Part shown: piece after piece, positions 1-5,621 of the stretch
Numbering within the stretch: the first letter of the stretch is position 1
How the letters are laid out: each line of letters starts with the position of its first letter
Assembly (NCBI GenBank): GCA_027483785.1
Contig: JAIXTU010000069.1
Coordinates: forward strand, 1 to 8,687
Direction of reading: 5' to 3'
Origin: Flavobacterium sp.
Lineage (GTDB): Bacteria; Bacteroidota; Bacteroidia; Flavobacteriales; Flavobacteriaceae
Length of the DNA: 8,687 nucleotides
The notes under the pieces: model-generated
The model's database searches: none
Told to the model about the DNA's origin: nothing
What the model saw: only the letters and a program-made list of their open reading frames with translations
Program-made: the position numbers and the translations under genes

Positions 1-216
1 AACAATCGTTTTCGAATGATAAAAAACACCAATTTTTATGAATTGGGATTTGGAATTGATTTATACCTCCAATATTTTAAATTTTCTCCTTCGATTCGAG
101 GCGTCTTTAGCTTTAACGATGAGTTAATTCGCGATAACGACCCTAATAGTCCGTGGACATCAAACATCCAATCGATGTCTACACGAGCCATTTTTATCAA
201 CTTCACCTTCCACTAG
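1..216 (+). CDS. porT: PorT-family type IX secretion protein, C-terminal fragment
   Basis: The frame is open from base 1 (five codons precede the first Met at 16) and stops with TAG at 214-216, so this is the 3' end of a gene that begins outside the window. The visible ~71 residues read as the last strands of a small outer-membrane beta-barrel. Alternating hydrophobic stretches (YELGFGIDLYLQYFKF, SPSIRGVFSFN), an acidic/Asn loop (RDNDPNSPWTSNI) and a terminal strand AIFINFTFH ending in aromatic-x-aromatic fit this. I recognise SPSIRGVF...NDPNSPWTSNI as the C-terminus of PorT/SprT, a protein required for type IX secretion (and gliding, in gliding species) in Bacteroidota. In Flavobacteriaceae porT commonly sits beside a TrmH-family methyltransferase gene, as here. 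Its 3' end overlaps the convergent methyltransferase gene by 14 bp. The identification rests on a C-terminal fragment only; another PorT-like barrel is the alternative. Confidence 0.82.
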   Translation, partial: NNRFRMIKNTNFYELGFGIDLYLQYFKFSPSIRGVFSFNDELIRDNDPNSPWTSNIQSMSTRAIFINFTFH

Positions 217-934
217 TAGTTCTTCGCATTTCAGCTAAGATAATCGCTGCAGCCGTAGTAACATTTAAACTCTCGGTTTGTTGCAATTTTCCGTAGCGCG
301 GAATCGATATTTTTTTTGTGATACTTTCTTCCGTTCCCGAACGAATGCCATTTGCCTCATTCCCTAAAATCAGATAGCAGGGCGTTTCCAATACTTGATT
401 GTATATAGACTCGCCTTCCATAAACGCGCCATAAACCGGAGCGGGTTGTGTGCGAATTGTGTTTGAAATATCTTGATAGGTGACACGAACACGCGCCATG
501 GAACCCATCGATGCTTGAACAACTTTCGGATTGTATAAGTCGACGGTGTCGGGCGCACATAGCAACTGAGAAACGCCAAACCAATCGCACAAACGAATCA
601 AGGCACCAAAATTTCCCGGATCCCGAATGCCGTCGGCAACAACCGTAATTTCATCTAGTTTAAAATTAGTTGCCTTTGGAATACGAAAAACCGCTAAAAC
701 AGGCGATGCATCGGCTAAGGCACTAATTCGCTTCATTTCCGTTTCGTCGATAAGCATTGCTGCCGAAAACTGCTGCTTAGAAACGGTTGTAGAAAACAAG
801 TATTCTGCAAAATACCCGGCGGCAAGTAATTCAGAAACCACCTTAATTCCCTCGGCAATAAATAATTGCTCCTGCTGTCTAAATTTTTTCAGATGTAAAG
901 ACGTGATTCGCTTGGTTATTGTTTTGCTTAACAT
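203..934 (-). CDS. TrmH/SpoU-family RNA 2'-O-ribose methyltransferase
   Basis: A 243-aa protein with an N-terminal substrate-binding domain (residues ~1-85; KKFRQQEQLFIAEGIKVV is the typical SpoU_sub-bind start) followed by the SPOUT trefoil-knot methyltransferase domain (~95-240). All three SpoU motifs are visible. Motif 1 is ADGIRDPGNFGALIR (100-114) with the conserved Asn108 and catalytic-type Arg114. Motif 2 is LILGNEANGI (188-197). Motif 3 spans 211-231, IPRYG...TESLNVTTAAAI. Enzymes of this family transfer methyl from S-adenosylmethionine to a ribose 2'-OH of rRNA or tRNA in the cytoplasm; the target nucleotide cannot be read from the sequence. Full length for the family. ATG start at 932-934. 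It is divergent from tamL (27 bp apart) and convergent with porT, its final codons overlapping the porT stop. A minus-strand Bacteroidota promoter lies inside the tamL 5' end (987-1019). Confidence 0.93.
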   Translation of the reverse strand: MLSKTITKRITSLHLKKFRQQEQLFIAEGIKVVSELLAAGYFAEYLFSTTVSKQQFSAAMLIDETEMKRISALADASPVLAVFRIPKATNFKLDEITVVADGIRDPGNFGALIRLCDWFGVSQLLCAPDTVDLYNPKVVQASMGSMARVRVTYQDISNTIRTQPAPVYGAFMEGESIYNQVLETPCYLILGNEANGIRSGTEESITKKISIPRYGKLQQTESLNVTTAAAIILAEMRRTTSGR

Positions 935-952
935 TGAAATAATGTACTTTTG
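924..952 (+). promoter_or_regulatory. Bacteroidota-type promoter for tamL
   Basis: A perfect -7 element TACTTTTG (945-952; consensus TAnnTTTG) is preceded by a -33 TTG at 924-926 with an 18-nt spacer, inside the 17-23 range reported for Flavobacterium; a second TTG at 919-921 would give a 23-nt spacer. The -33 region lies inside the first codons of the divergent methyltransferase gene. The predicted transcription start (~6-8 nt after the -7 box, ~958-960) falls almost on the TTG at 962, so the mRNA would have little or no leader. Confidence 0.6.
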
Positions 953-961
953 GTTAGTTAA

Positions 962-3523
962 TTGGCTCTTTTGAAAGCAGGCATCGCAAAAATAACGGTA
1001 TTTCTCTTAGCGCTTGCAATCTTTAGCGGTTGCAACAGCACGAAACGCGTAAAAGAAGGCGAATTGTTGCTCACGAAAAACACCATAATCGTAGATGGTA
1101 AAAAATCCAAAGACGAGTTATTAGAAGAATTGCTTTACCAAAAACCAAACAGCAATTTCCTTGGCTACAAGCTTCGTTTACAGATGTATAACATCGCCAA
1201 AAAAAATCCTGATTCCTCGTATCGAGCAAAATATCTCAACAACCCAGCGAAATTTAAACGACAAGCAAAGATTTTCTCTGCAAAGCAGGTGACCCGACGC
1301 GGGAAATCATTTTTATACAGCGGCTTAGATAAATTTTTGAAAAGAACTGGCGAAGCTCCTGTTATCATTAAAAAGGAACGAACCGAGAAATCCGTTCAGC
1401 GCTTGCAAATTTACTTGAGTAACAAAGGATATTTTAGAAATAAAATCACTACCAAAATCGATACGGTCGGCAAGAAAAAAGGTAGCGTAACCTATACGAT
1501 AAATCGAGGAAAACGGGCGACCATTGATAGTTTAACGCACAAAATTTCAACTCCTGCACTCGATTCGCTGTATCGACAAATATCCAATCAAGCATTATTA
1601 AAAGTTGGTGAGCCGTTCGACGCTGAGATTTTTGATGCCGAACGAAACCGCATCACTACATACTTCAGAAATCATGGAGCACTCGAATTTCAACAAAGCA
1701 ATATCATTTACGATATCGATACGATAAACACTGGAGGTAAAACCTATGTAAAACTGATTATTAACGACCAATCTATTCGGGAAGGCGACTCAACGAGTAC
1801 GCGTCCGTTTAAACTGTATACCATTAGTGAGGTGAATGTTTATACAGATCGTCCGAAAGACAAAGAATCTTCAAGTATAAAAGACAGCATCAAATATAAA
1901 GGTTTTACAATTTTCAGTTTTAATAAATTGAAATACCGCCCGAAAGCAATCACTGATGCCATATTCTTAAATCCAGGAACTGAATATGCCGATTTTAGAG
2001 CAAATTTAACCACCCGCTCATTAACCAATCTTAAAATTTTCAAACAACCTACCATCCAATTTAAAGCTGATCCAAAATCGGAAAATAAATTAATTGCGAA
2101 TGTTTTCCTCACACCTGAAGATAAATTCCACTTTCTAGCTTCACTTGATGTAACACACTCTAACGTCCAAGATTTTGGTATCGCCGCGTCAACTTCTGTT
2201 ACCATTCGAAATGTTTTTAATGGTGCAGAAACTTTGTTGATTGCCATGCGTGGAAATATTGGCTCTTCTACGGATTTGGCAAATCCAGATAACACCTTTT
2301 TTAATATTTCGGAATACGGTATCGATAGCCGACTTTCATTTCCACGAATCTTATTCCCTTTCAAAACAGAGAAAATTATCCCAAAAAGTATGCTGCCTAC
2401 CACAAGCATTAATTTGGGTTTTGCCAAACAGAGAAATATTGGTCTCGACAAGGAGAACTTTACAGGCTCTATGACCTATAATTGGATTCCGAATCGAAAC
2501 AAAACCGCGCGATTTGACCTTTTTAACGTGCAGTACGTAAACAATGTGAACGTTAGTAACTATTTTAACGTATATCGTTCGAGCTATGCAGCACTAAACA
2601 GAATTGCGCAAAACACCAGTACAAACGACAGTTATTTTTCTCCGTCGAGTGGCGATTTGCTCATTCCTGTTGGTACCAGCGGATTTACAAACGACGTACT
2701 CAGTAACCAAACCAGCTTACTGCCCACGGATCGCGATTACCGGGAAGTAAGAAGTATTGAAGAACGTCGACGTCGATTAACAGAAAACAACCTTATCCTT
2801 GCATCTAGCTACAGTTACAGTCGCACTACACAATCCAATTTAGTTGACAACAACTTTTTTACGATACGCTTTAAAGCTGAATCTGCCGGAAATGTGCTTT
2901 CGCTATTTGCCGGAACAGCAAATCAGCTCAATGCGCAATCTACTGGAAGACAAATTTTCGGCGTAGAGTTTTCGCAATACGCAAAAGGTGAATTCGAATT
3001 TATAAAACATTGGGATTTACGACGCGAAAAAGTACTTGCTGTTCGCACCTTCTTTGGAATGGCCGTTCCGTACGGAAATTCAACTAACATTCCGTTTTCG
3101 CGAAGCTACTTTGCTGGAGGTTCAAACGACATCCGTGCTTGGCAGCCGTACCGTTTAGGTCCAGGCAGCAGCGGCGCGCGAAACGACTTTAACGAAGCAA
3201 ACATGAAAATATTGGCTAATGCCGAACTGCGTTTTAAAATCGTAAATAAATTTAAAGGCGCCGTTTTCGTGGATGCAGGAAATATTTGGAATGTTCTGGA
3301 CGACGCTACTCTCGCCGAAAGCAAATTCGAAGGGATACAATCGTTAAAAAACATTGCTGTTGGTTCCGGTTTCGGCTTGCGTTACGACTTTAGTTTTTTT
3401 GTTTTTCGAACCGACTTTGGTTTCAAAACGTACAATCCAGCAGAAGCGTATAACAATCGCTGGTTCCGCGACTATAATCTCGCCAATATGGTTATTAATA
3501 TTGGTATTAATTATCCGTTTTAA
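962..3523 (+). CDS. tamL: TamL-type BamA/TamA-family outer membrane lipoprotein (Omp85)
   Basis: An 853-aa outer-membrane assembly protein. Residues 1-24 are a lipoprotein signal (FLLALAIFSGC) with lipobox Cys24. A soluble region of ~25-385 contains POTRA-like repeats (for example ~144-200 with QIYLSNKGYFRNKI, and ~205-295). The Omp85 barrel runs from ~389 to the terminal strand VINIGINYPF. Diagnostic barrel elements are YFAGGSNDIRAWQPYRLGPG (from 716), carrying the loop-6 Arg725 as IRAW rather than the VRGF of BamA, and AELRFKI...GAVFVDAGNIW. Lipidated TamA/BamA relatives are the Bacteroidota TamL form, thought to act with TamB-like proteins in envelope biogenesis. A TAA at 959-961 is in frame directly upstream and no ATG precedes the signal peptide, so translation must begin at TTG 962 or TTG 971; the latter gives the more canonical MKAGIAKITVF. 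No tamB is in the window. BamA paralogue is the alternative, but the lipobox favours TamL. Confidence 0.87.
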   Translation: MALLKAGIAKITVFLLALAIFSGCNSTKRVKEGELLLTKNTIIVDGKKSKDELLEELLYQKPNSNFLGYKLRLQMYNIAKKNPDSSYRAKYLNNPAKFKRQAKIFSAKQVTRRGKSFLYSGLDKFLKRTGEAPVIIKKERTEKSVQRLQIYLSNKGYFRNKITTKIDTVGKKKGSVTYTINRGKRATIDSLTHKISTPALDSLYRQISNQALLKVGEPFDAEIFDAERNRITTYFRNHGALEFQQSNIIYDIDTINTGGKTYVKLIINDQSIREGDSTSTRPFKLYTISEVNVYTDRPKDKESSSIKDSIKYKGFTIFSFNKLKYRPKAITDAIFLNPGTEYADFRANLTTRSLTNLKIFKQPTIQFKADPKSENKLIANVFLTPEDKFHFLASLDVTHSNVQDFGIAASTSVTIRNVFNGAETLLIAMRGNIGSSTDLANPDNTFFNISEYGIDSRLSFPRILFPFKTEKIIPKSMLPTTSINLGFAKQRNIGLDKENFTGSMTYNWIPNRNKTARFDLFNVQYVNNVNVSNYFNVYRSSYAALNRIAQNTSTNDSYFSPSSGDLLIPVGTSGFTNDVLSNQTSLLPTDRDYREVRSIEERRRRLTENNLILASSYSYSRTTQSNLVDNNFFTIRFKAESAGNVLSLFAGTANQLNAQSTGRQIFGVEFSQYAKGEFEFIKHWDLRREKVLAVRTFFGMAVPYGNSTNIPFSRSYFAGGSNDIRAWQPYRLGPGSSGARNDFNEANMKILANAELRFKIVNKFKGAVFVDAGNIWNVLDDATLAESKFEGIQSLKNIAVGSGFGLRYDFSFFVFRTDFGFKTYNPAEAYNNRWFRDYNLANMVINIGINYPF
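987..1019 (-). promoter_or_regulatory. Bacteroidota-type promoter for the TrmH-family gene
   Basis: On the minus strand a perfect -7 element TATTTTTG lies at 994..987 with a -33 TTG at 1019..1017, spacer 22 nt (allowed range 17-23). It lies wholly within the first codons of tamL. The predicted start near ~980 would give a leader of roughly 45 nt before the ATG at 934. Together with the + strand promoter at 924-952 this forms an interlocked divergent promoter pair. Confidence 0.45.
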
Positions 3524-3633
3524 GAGTAAATTAAATCTTGAATTATCGTTACATCAAAGTGTTCTTGAGGATAAACAATTTAGTTTTGGTTTGAGTTTAC
3601 ATTTCTTAATTTGAGTAGGTAATAAAAACGCAG

Positions 3634-3803
3634 CTTTTTTTAAAGTAAATTACTACTAAGAAATCATTTACAAATAATCTTTGTTGTGAAGTAGGAATGT
3701 AAATTGCGAGTTAAGCACAAAAAACGTAAATTATAATAAATCTTTTTAAAGTAAAAAATTGTCGAAAGTGTCGAATTACTAGCAAATAACTTGCTTTTAA
3801 AAG
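3634..3803. repeat. Three CTTT-n-AAAG palindromes in the intergenic gap
   Basis: Palindromic cores lie at 3634-3645 (CTTTTTTTAAAG), 3742-3751 (CTTTTTAAAG) and 3794-3803 (CTTTTAAAAG). The first two also share a longer direct repeat, TTTTTAAAGTAAA (3637-3649 and 3743-3755), 106 bp apart. They could be binding sites for one regulator or chance products of the AT-rich composition. Confidence 0.3.
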
Positions 3804-3965
3804 GCTAAAAAAATTAACCAGATAAGATTATTTGGCACAAATCCCCACTACTTTTTTCATTATTGCAGAATTTTCAGCATTAGAAAAAATTGCCTAATAA
3901 AATCAGCTAACATATTACAGATGCTTTCAAAAAAAAAAATTTGTTGAACGAAATTTAGAGTTTTA

Positions 3966-3979
3966 TTAACAATTGTTAA
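3966..3979. promoter_or_regulatory. Perfect 14-bp palindrome, possible operator
   Basis: TTAACAATTGTTAA is a gapless, perfect inverted repeat whose right end lies 89 bp before the start codon of the first small secreted protein gene. Its length and symmetry resemble a dimeric repressor or activator site. It is too short and AT-rich to be a terminator. The regulator is unknown and none is encoded in the window. Confidence 0.35.
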
Positions 3980-4068
3980 ATGTTCAAATCCGAGAAGATC
4001 GGTAGTAAAAAACGCATAATTTTATATCGGTTAATTCATTTTATTTTTTTAATTTAAAACCAATTTTT

Positions 4069-4356
4069 ATGAAAAAAAAGATTTTTAGTTTTTTAGTGTT
4101 GTGCTTGTTTTCTGCAACTGCATTTGCAGAAAACCAAGTATCAAATCCTTCTGTAGAGGAACAACCTAGACAGATAAGTACCGCTGCTTCTACCACGACA
4201 GCTCATATCATTCCTAAAGAGTGGATCATTGTCTTGAGAGAATGTATTCAAGTGTACAATGAAGTTAAGGCCTTATACACTGAAATTATAGGTGAAGAGC
4301 AGGCAAATGCAACCGCACAAGGTGCTTTTGTTGGATGTGTTGGAGGTTTGAAATAA
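4069..4356 (+). CDS. Small exported two-cysteine protein, first of a tandem pair
   Basis: I do not recognise this 95-aa protein. Residues 1-20 form a clear Sec signal peptide (MKKKIFSF...ATAFA, signal peptidase I site AFA|EN). A polar Ser/Thr/Gln-rich linker follows (21-47), then a C-terminal module (~50-95) predicted to be mostly helical: IVLRECIQVYNEVKALY, then a Gly/Ala-rich end ANATAQGAFVGCVGGL. Mature cysteines are Cys59 and Cys90, 31 positions apart. Residues 59-94 align without gaps to residues 73-108 of the next gene with 16 of 36 identities, including both Cys, so the two are paralogues and the module is under constraint. The ATG follows AATTTAAAACCAATTTTT with no Shine-Dalgarno, as is normal in Bacteroidota. 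It is 15 bp from the next gene, hence surely co-transcribed. A secreted peptide, bacteriocin-like product or receptor partner are all possible; none is demonstrated. Confidence 0.82.
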   Translation: MKKKIFSFLVLCLFSATAFAENQVSNPSVEEQPRQISTAASTTTAHIIPKEWIIVLRECIQVYNEVKALYTEIIGEEQANATAQGAFVGCVGGLK

Positions 4357-4371
4357 TTTAATCTATTAAAA

Positions 4372-4698
4372 ATGAAAAAAATAAATTTTGTGCTGTTATT
4401 CGTGGCTTTTCTTTCTCTATTTTTAAGCAGCAAGGTTGTTGCATGTAATCAGGTAGTTAGTGATGGAATTTTGACCATCCCCCAACAAAAATTAAAAATG
4501 ATTACTGTCATCAATAAACCTAATGAAAACCATTTAAGGATGATCGACCCGAAACTAGTTAAAGCGTTAGCCGATCGTATCAATTATTGTGCAGAAATTC
4601 AACTTAGCGTAAAAGAGACTTATACAGCAACATTTGGTCCCGATCGAGCAAATGATATCGCATTAGGTGCTTTTATGGGATGTATGGGATTACTTTAA
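4372..4698 (+). CDS. Small exported two-cysteine protein, second of a tandem pair
   Basis: A 108-aa unrecognised paralogue of the preceding protein. The N-terminus (1-24) is a strong signal peptide. It ends VVAC, which can be read either as a signal peptidase I site before Cys25 or as a lipobox ([LVI][ASTVI][GAS]C) making it a lipoprotein; the first paralogue has no such cysteine. Residues 26-60 are unlike the paralogue. The shared C-terminal module follows. It is C-x6-VK-x2-YT, then G-x3-AN-x2-A, then GAF-x-GC-x-G-x-L at the very C-terminus, with Cys73 and Cys104 in the same 31-residue spacing. The start ATG is preceded by ATTAAAA, a good flavobacterial A-rich initiation context, 15 bp after the previous stop. 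A strong hairpin (4715-4754) follows the stop. Confidence 0.82.
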   Translation: MKKINFVLLFVAFLSLFLSSKVVACNQVVSDGILTIPQQKLKMITVINKPNENHLRMIDPKLVKALADRINYCAEIQLSVKETYTATFGPDRANDIALGAFMGCMGLL

Positions 4699-4714
4699 AT
4701 AAAAAGCTGTAACT

Positions 4715-4754
4715 ATCTGGACAGAAAATCAATACAAGGTGCTTCTGTCCAGAT
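4715..4754 (+). promoter_or_regulatory. Intercistronic hairpin with perfect 12-bp stem
   Basis: Arms ATCTGGACAGAA (4715-4726) and TTCTGTCCAGAT (4743-4754) are perfectly complementary around a 16-nt loop. It lies in the 70-bp gap between the second small gene and the GLPGLI gene. There is no T-run after the stem (next bases TATGATTAATTAAAATG), so it is a poor classical terminator. It more likely acts as a partial terminator, a 3'-end stabiliser of the small-gene transcript, or a processing site that sets different levels for the peptide genes and the genes downstream. Confidence 0.6.
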
Positions 4755-4768
4755 TATGATTAATTAAA

Positions 4769-5506
4769 ATGAAAAAGATTACAATAATTTGTCTATTACT
4801 ACTTGGATCAACTTTCGCAAACGCACAAAGTTCTGGAGTGGCAGTGTATAAAATTTACTTAAACTTACCACCTGAAGCCTTGGAAGCAGACAAAAAATTT
4901 CTTCTTTTAAGAAATGCCGTTGATGCTGCGAAAGACGTTCGCTTTGAACTAAAATATAGAAACGAAATTGCAAATTTTAGTGAAATCCCAAATCCTAATA
5001 TTGATAAAGTAACTTTGAATACCATTCGAAGCCTCGCAGGAGCGGATAAGTTGATTGCAATTGACACTAAAAACAAAAAAATATTAATTGAAGTAAAAGA
5101 AAACAAACTACTCTTTGATAAAAATGAATTTGTTATCGAGGAAGCGCTTTCTTACAACTGGAGCATTTCAGACGAGTTTAAACAAATTGGAAATTACAAG
5201 TGCTATAAAGCCACCACTACCAAAGAAGTTAATATGGGTGATCGAATAGTAACTGAAAAGGTAACCGCTTATTTTTGCCCAGAAATACCTGTTCCTTACG
5301 GACCCAGCTTGTACGGTGGCTTACCTGGTCTTATTATTGAGTTACAAGAAAAAAACGCTGCCTTTGTCCTCGAAGAAATCCGTTTTCAAGAAGTCGCCGA
5401 AACAGAATTCATTATTCCTAAAGGTAAATCCGTATTATCGCGTAAACAATATTTAGAAGTTGTCAGCAAGCGGTTTGAAACACTCAAAGAATTGAGCAAA
5501 CAGTGA
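4769..5506 (+). CDS. GLPGLI family secreted protein
   Basis: A 245-aa exported protein with Sec signal peptide 1-20 (MKKITIICLLLL...ANAQ|SS). The family signature is plain: PEIPVPYGPSLYGGLPGLIIEL at ~171-192, the GLPGLI core being 184-189. The upstream GNYKCYKAT (142-149) is also typical. Two cysteines remain in the mature form (Cys145, Cys170). GLPGLI proteins are a Bacteroidota family of unknown biochemical role, often encoded directly beside a TonB-dependent-receptor-like barrel with an N-terminal carboxypeptidase-regulatory-like domain, exactly as here; they are presumably periplasmic or cell-surface partners of that barrel. The length is usual for the family. ATG at 4769 follows ATTAATTAAA, an A-rich initiation context. 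No promoter motif is visible in the 70 bp before it, so it probably shares the transcript of the small genes, subject to the intervening hairpin. Confidence 0.9.
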   Translation: MKKITIICLLLLGSTFANAQSSGVAVYKIYLNLPPEALEADKKFLLLRNAVDAAKDVRFELKYRNEIANFSEIPNPNIDKVTLNTIRSLAGADKLIAIDTKNKKILIEVKENKLLFDKNEFVIEEALSYNWSISDEFKQIGNYKCYKATTTKEVNMGDRIVTEKVTAYFCPEIPVPYGPSLYGGLPGLIIELQEKNAAFVLEEIRFQEVAETEFIIPKGKSVLSRKQYLEVVSKRFETLKELSKQ

Positions 5507-5561
5507 AATAAAAAAGATATCTTCTCACTCTACGACCGCTATTAGCTCCGAATTTTAGTAT

Positions 5562-5585
5562 TACCTTTTTTTAAATTAGAAGGTA
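5562..5585 (+). promoter_or_regulatory. Weak hairpin between the GLPGLI and receptor genes
   Basis: TACCTTTT (5562-5569) pairs with AGAAGGTA (5578-5585): seven Watson-Crick pairs plus one T-G wobble, with an 8-nt AT loop. It lies in the 115-bp gap before the receptor gene. There is no T-run after it. The left arm also resembles a degenerate -7 box (TAccTTTT), but no TTG is correctly spaced upstream. Possible attenuation or mRNA processing element; weak evidence. Confidence 0.25.
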
Positions 5586-5621
5586 TACGACGCGTATTCC
5601 TACAGAAAATTCTGAAGTGTT

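Larger units (their letters stand above)
3524..4068 (+). other. 545-bp AT-rich intergenic region, no gene found
   Basis: No open frame of credible length or recognisable remnant is visible on either strand; the longest open stretches are tens of codons without conserved features. A -7-like TAGTTTTG occurs at 3581-3588, but its nearest TTG is only 13 nt away and there is no gene within 480 bp. There is no strong hairpin plus T-run after tamL. The region holds a poly-A tract (~3930-3939), the 14-bp palindrome at 3966-3979, three CTTT-n-AAAG palindromes, a TGTCGAA direct repeat (3760-3766 and 3769-3775) and a small CCGA/TCGG hairpin (3990-4002). A weak -7 match, TAATTTTA at 4017-4024, is the best promoter candidate for the gene at 4069 but lacks a properly spaced TTG. 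Its length suggests a control region for the downstream cassette. Confidence 0.6.

Noticed and set aside
627..974. 115-codon plus-strand frame opposite the TrmH-family gene
   Set aside because: Antisense to a gene with all three SpoU motifs intact; no family resemblance of its own.
1840..2451. 203-codon minus-strand open frame inside tamL
   Set aside because: It is wholly antisense to a well-supported Omp85 gene, has no recognisable motif or signal, and no promoter was seen; shadow of the coding strand.
3354..3614. 86-codon plus-strand frame crossing the tamL stop
   Set aside because: Mostly an out-of-frame reading of the last tamL barrel strands; the tail past 3523 is low-complexity AT-rich sequence without conserved features.
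3645..3732. Three GTAAATT copies at 3645, 3699 and 3726 (spacing 54 and 27), considered as a repeat array
   Set aside because: Only 7 bp long in AT-rich DNA, with no conserved unit between copies; not a CRISPR or an iteron array.
28..4073. Shared 15-mer ACCAATTTTTATGAA at 28-42 and 4059-4073
   Set aside because: Internal codons of porT in one case and a start region in the other; AT-rich and without further flanking similarity, so coincidence is the simplest reading.
5514..5523. 10-bp palindrome AAGATATCTT after the GLPGLI stop
   Set aside because: Short, no extension of symmetry, no T-run; expected by chance in this composition.
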